Below, one piece after another: positions 61,517 through 64,000 of a stretch of DNA of 64,000 bases. Position numbers and translations under genes: made by a program. The stretch is from Gemmatimonas aurantiaca (lineage in GTDB: Bacteria > Gemmatimonadota > Gemmatimonadetes > Gemmatimonadales > Gemmatimonadaceae). The notes under the pieces are model-generated. The model searched no databases, was not told the origin of the DNA, and worked only from the letters and a program-made list of their open reading frames with translations. Position 1 is the stretch's first letter, and each line of letters starts with the position of its first letter. The stretch covers positions 558,001 to 622,000 of the forward strand of contig NZ_JBBCJO010000005.1 in assembly GCF_037190085.1 (NCBI RefSeq), in the 5' to 3' direction.

Positions 61517-62023
61517 CTACGACACGTTGGCCGACACGTCGGCGAGGGCCGCATGCTCGCGCTCTTCGCGCCACAACACCAGCGCGAGCAGCAATGCGCC
61601 GCTGCTCACGGCCATGTCCGCCACGTTGAACGTGGGCCAGCGATGCACACCCACGCCGATGTCGATGAAATCCACGACACCGAGTTCCGAGCGGATCCGG
61701 TCGATCACATTGCCGATCGCTCCGGCGGCCACGAGCGAGATCGCCAGCAGCCGACGGATGTCCTGATCCGCCGATTGCCGGAAGAGACGCCACAGCACCA
61801 CCAGCGCCACGCCGGTGAGGGCCATGAACAACCAGCGGGAATACTCTCCGAGATGCAGCCCGAAGGCCGCCCCCGGATTGTACACCAGCGCAAAACGGAA
61901 CCACTCCCCGATCACGGGCACCGGTGCGCCGGACGGTGCCAGGACGGACACCGCCACGGCTTTGGTGATCAGATCGAGGATCAGCACGACCAGAAAGACC
62001 GGAACCGCCACAAAAAGCTTCAC
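61517..62023 (-). CDS. lspA: Lipoprotein signal peptidase II (paralogue 2)
   Basis: Second LspA, 168 aa, four TM helices. It has LDLITKAVAV, YNPGAAFGLHLGEYSRW, catalytic Asp in GNVIDRIRSELG and in FNVADMAV. It is similar in its core to the neighbour at 60944 but differs through the helices, so the duplication is not recent. The start is GTG 62023, one nt after the stop of the zinc-finger gene. Confidence 0.92.
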   Translation of the reverse strand: MKLFVAVPVFLVVLILDLITKAVAVSVLAPSGAPVPVIGEWFRFALVYNPGAAFGLHLGEYSRWLFMALTGVALVVLWRLFRQSADQDIRRLLAISLVAAGAIGNVIDRIRSELGVVDFIDIGVGVHRWPTFNVADMAVSSGALLLALVLWREEREHAALADVSANVS

Positions 62024-62024
62024 G

Positions 62025-62459
62025 TCAGCTCTTCTTGGAGTCTTCCTCACGCTGCTTGCACGCGATGCAGTACCGCGCGTTGGGCAGCGCATCGAGTCGT
62101 TCGAACGCGATGTCCTCGCCGCACTGATGACACTTGCCGAACGTCTCCGGCGCCTTGTACAGCCGCCGCAACGCCTGATCGATGTGCCACAGGAACCGGC
62201 CTTCCTTCGATGCGAACAGGAAAGCCTTTTCGCGTTCCATGGCATCGGTGCCCTGATCGGCCATGTGGAACGAATAGGCGCTGGTATCGCCGCTGTCCGA
62301 TTCCCCGTTGGGTCCGAACGCCTCACCGTGATGCCCGAGTTCCTTCAGGACGCGCTTCCGTTCGTCGAGCAGCCGCTTCTCGAAGTACTGGAGCTGCTTC
62401 TTCGGCATCGGCTTCGACTTCTTCACGTCCTTCGTCGACGTCGTCTTCGATTCAGCCAT
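62025..62459 (-). CDS. DksA/TraR-family zinc-finger protein
   Basis: A 144-aa protein. A Lys-rich N-terminus (about 1-22) leads into a coiled-coil (FEKRLLDERKRVLKELGHHG), then an acidic Ser-rich turn and a C-terminal four-Cys zinc finger CHQCGEDIAF...CIACK. DksA proteins enter the RNA polymerase secondary channel and act with ppGpp. The coiled-coil tip lacks an obvious DxxDxA motif, so it may be a YocK-like general DksA relative. ATG overlaps the ileS stop (TGATG). Confidence 0.85.
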   Translation of the reverse strand: MAESKTTSTKDVKKSKPMPKKQLQYFEKRLLDERKRVLKELGHHGEAFGPNGESDSGDTSAYSFHMADQGTDAMEREKAFLFASKEGRFLWHIDQALRRLYKAPETFGKCHQCGEDIAFERLDALPNARYCIACKQREEDSKKS

Positions 62460-64000
62460 CACGACCCTTCCTTGGTAAGCGCCAGCCGCAACGGATGTCC
62501 ATCGACATCCGCGGCGAGCGTTGCAGTCCACGTGCTGCCGTCCCCATCCGCGAGGAACGGCGATCCGGGTTCCCCGCCGAGCAGCAATCGCACGGCGAGC
62601 ACTTCCTGGGCGATGTGCTCGCGATGCGCGAGCACAGCACCTTCCAGCTCCTCGTCACCGGCCACGGCCACCGCAATGCGGTCGCTGACGGCCAGTTGCG
62701 CTTCCTTCCGCAAACGCTGCACGCGGCTGACGACCTCACGCGCCAGTCCCTCGGCACGCAGTTCGGGTGTGATGGTGGGATCGAGCGCCACCCCATACCC
62801 CGCATGTTCCTGCACCACGGCGGCTCCCGAAGCGCGCCGGATGATGGTCACGTCCTCGGGCGCAATCAAGCGCGCGCTCCCGCCGACCTCGATGGACACC
62901 GATGCGCCGGCCGCCAGCTGCCGCAGCAGCTCCGCCGGCATCACCGCCACCGCCTCGGCCACGAGCGGCGTTTCCTTGCCGAACTTCTTGCCCAGCGTAC
63001 GGAAATTCGCCTTCGCCTCCAACGAAACGAGCGCGTCCGTGGAGGTGACGAATTCCACCTGTTTCACGTTGAGTTCCGCCGCCAGCAGGGCTCCCAGCGA
63101 GGCCACCGCCGCGGCGTCTCCCGGCACCACGCACTGCAGCGACGGAAGCGGTTGACGCACCTTCACATCGGCCACGTCACGCGCCGCATGGGCCAATCCC
63201 GCCAGCGTACGCAGGTCGTTCATGGCCGTCTCGAGCGTTTCGTCCACCGGTGTCGGTGACTCCCGCGTGTAACTCGCCAGATGCACGGAGGTTCCCGTGA
63301 GCGGGCGATGCAGCGCATCGGTCATGAACGGGGCGAACGGGGCCAGCAGGCGGCAGGTGACCACGAGCACCTCGTGCAGCGTGGCAAATGCGGCCCGGTT
63401 GTCGGCCCCCTCCACCTCGTAGAAACGCGCCCGCGACAGACGCACGTACCACTTGGAGACATCGTCGTCCATGAACTGCATGACCCGACGGGCCGCCAGC
63501 GTGGCGTCGTAGTTGTCCATGTGCGCGTTCACCTCACGCTCCACCTGCGTGAGACGCGAGAGCACCCATCGATCGAGCGCGGGCCGGTCTTCCACTTTCG
63601 GATCGAGCGCACCCGGCTGCCATCCGAAGTTCGCGTACTGCGCGAAGATGCCGTTGTAGACATTGCGCAGCGTGAGCAGGAAGCGACCCGCCGTCTCACG
63701 GATGGCGTTCTCGTCGAAACGGCGCGGCACCCACACCTGACTCGAACCGATGAGGAACAGACGCACCGCGTCGGCCCCGTGGCGTTCGAGCACCTCCCAC
63801 GGGTTCACGACATTGCCGCGACTCTTCGACATCTTCTGCCCCTGGGCATCGAGCACCAGGTCGTTCACCACCACGTTGCGATACGGCGCGGCCTGCCCTT
63901 CGGCGTTGTTGGGCAGCGCGTCGCCCAGCGTGGTCGCGATCGCCAGCAGCGAATAGAACCAGCCGCGTGTCTGATCCACACCTTCGCAGATGTAGTCGGC
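62459..64000 (-). CDS. ileS: Isoleucine-tRNA ligase, C-terminal part
   Basis: The gene continues past the window edge; about 514 C-terminal residues are seen. The class I signature KMSKSRGNVVNPW, the preceding WFYSLLAIATTL and the anticodon-binding domain (DRWVLSRLTQVEREVNAHM, YEVEGADNRAAFATLHEVL) fit IleRS. The tail (about the last 230 residues) has the EVVSRVQRLRKEAQLAVSDRI segment typical of the eukaryote-like/long IleRS type (IleS2), and no C-terminal zinc finger is seen. The next genes of the operon are the zinc-finger protein and lspA, the usual ileS-lspA order. Confidence 0.95.
   Translation of the reverse strand, partial: ADYICEGVDQTRGWFYSLLAIATTLGDALPNNAEGQAAPYRNVVVNDLVLDAQGQKMSKSRGNVVNPWEVLERHGADAVRLFLIGSSQVWVPRRFDENAIRETAGRFLLTLRNVYNGIFAQYANFGWQPGALDPKVEDRPALDRWVLSRLTQVEREVNAHMDNYDATLAARRVMQFMDDDVSKWYVRLSRARFYEVEGADNRAAFATLHEVLVVTCRLLAPFAPFMTDALHRPLTGTSVHLASYTRESPTPVDETLETAMNDLRTLAGLAHAARDVADVKVRQPLPSLQCVVPGDAAAVASLGALLAAELNVKQVEFVTSTDALVSLEAKANFRTLGKKFGKETPLVAEAVAVMPAELLRQLAAGASVSIEVGGSARLIAPEDVTIIRRASGAAVVQEHAGYGVALDPTITPELRAEGLAREVVSRVQRLRKEAQLAVSDRIAVAVAGDEELEGAVLAHREHIAQEVLAVRLLLGGEPGSPFLADGDGSTWTATLAADVDGHPLRLALTKEGS

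Noticed and set aside
61517..62023. Second lspA copy as a pseudogene
   Set aside because: It has a full frame, four TM helices and both catalytic Asp residues.

Overview
This 64 kb window is chromosomal DNA from a GC-rich, densely coded, Gram-negative-type bacterium. Most genes lie on the minus strand, often with 4-nt start/stop overlaps. The mix of a dcw cell-division cluster, M14 peptidases, carboxypeptidase-regulatory-like proteins, many TPR proteins and a chemosensory/MglA cluster fits Gemmatimonadota best; that assignment is inference from gene content, since no rRNA is present.

Layout. 1-9.3 kb: GNAT fragment, mazG, asnS, a membrane protein/wHTH regulator pair, a hybrid histidine kinase, recG and ftsY. 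9.4-14.5 kb: a VWA-like membrane protein, an M23 peptidase coupled to ftsZ, the ftsZ promoter, a perfect 12-bp palindrome, and a candidate small RNA with a strong intrinsic terminator. 14.6-23.2 kb: a carboxypeptidase-regulatory-like protein, a large M14 peptidase, a divergent two-component pair and an amino-acid permease. 23.4-38.9 kb: the rest of the dcw operon, transcribed rsmH-ftsL-ftsI-murE-murF-mraY-murD-ftsW-murG-murC-ftsQ-ftsA from a recognisable promoter. ftsZ is detached from it by about 9.4 kb of unrelated genes. 39-41 kb: a secreted TPR protein and tRNA-Val(TAC).

41.35-43.85 kb: a compact lower-GC island with a Vsr endonuclease, an m5C methyltransferase and an Eco29kI-like GIY-YIG endonuclease, bounded by perfect 43-bp direct repeats. 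It splits two minus-strand genes that must once have overlapped at CAATGA.

43.8-60 kb: a signalling cluster of two CheW, CheA, CheY, CheC, CheB, CheD, an MglA-type GTPase, two DUF4388/PATAN-type proteins, three TPR proteins (one of which carries a PATAN domain) and an unusual protein with two DnaA-like AAA+ modules but no initiator DNA-binding domain. No CheR or receptor is in the window. This cluster is the best candidate for an undescribed system, possibly a surface-motility or polarity pathway. 60-64 kb: rluD, two adjacent lspA paralogues, a DksA/TraR-type zinc-finger protein and the 3' part of ileS.

Two further themes recur: intergenic inverted repeats (one family occurs twice), and 12-15 bp tandem repeats that add short peptide repeats to protein ends, most clearly at the N-termini of MurC and MurD.
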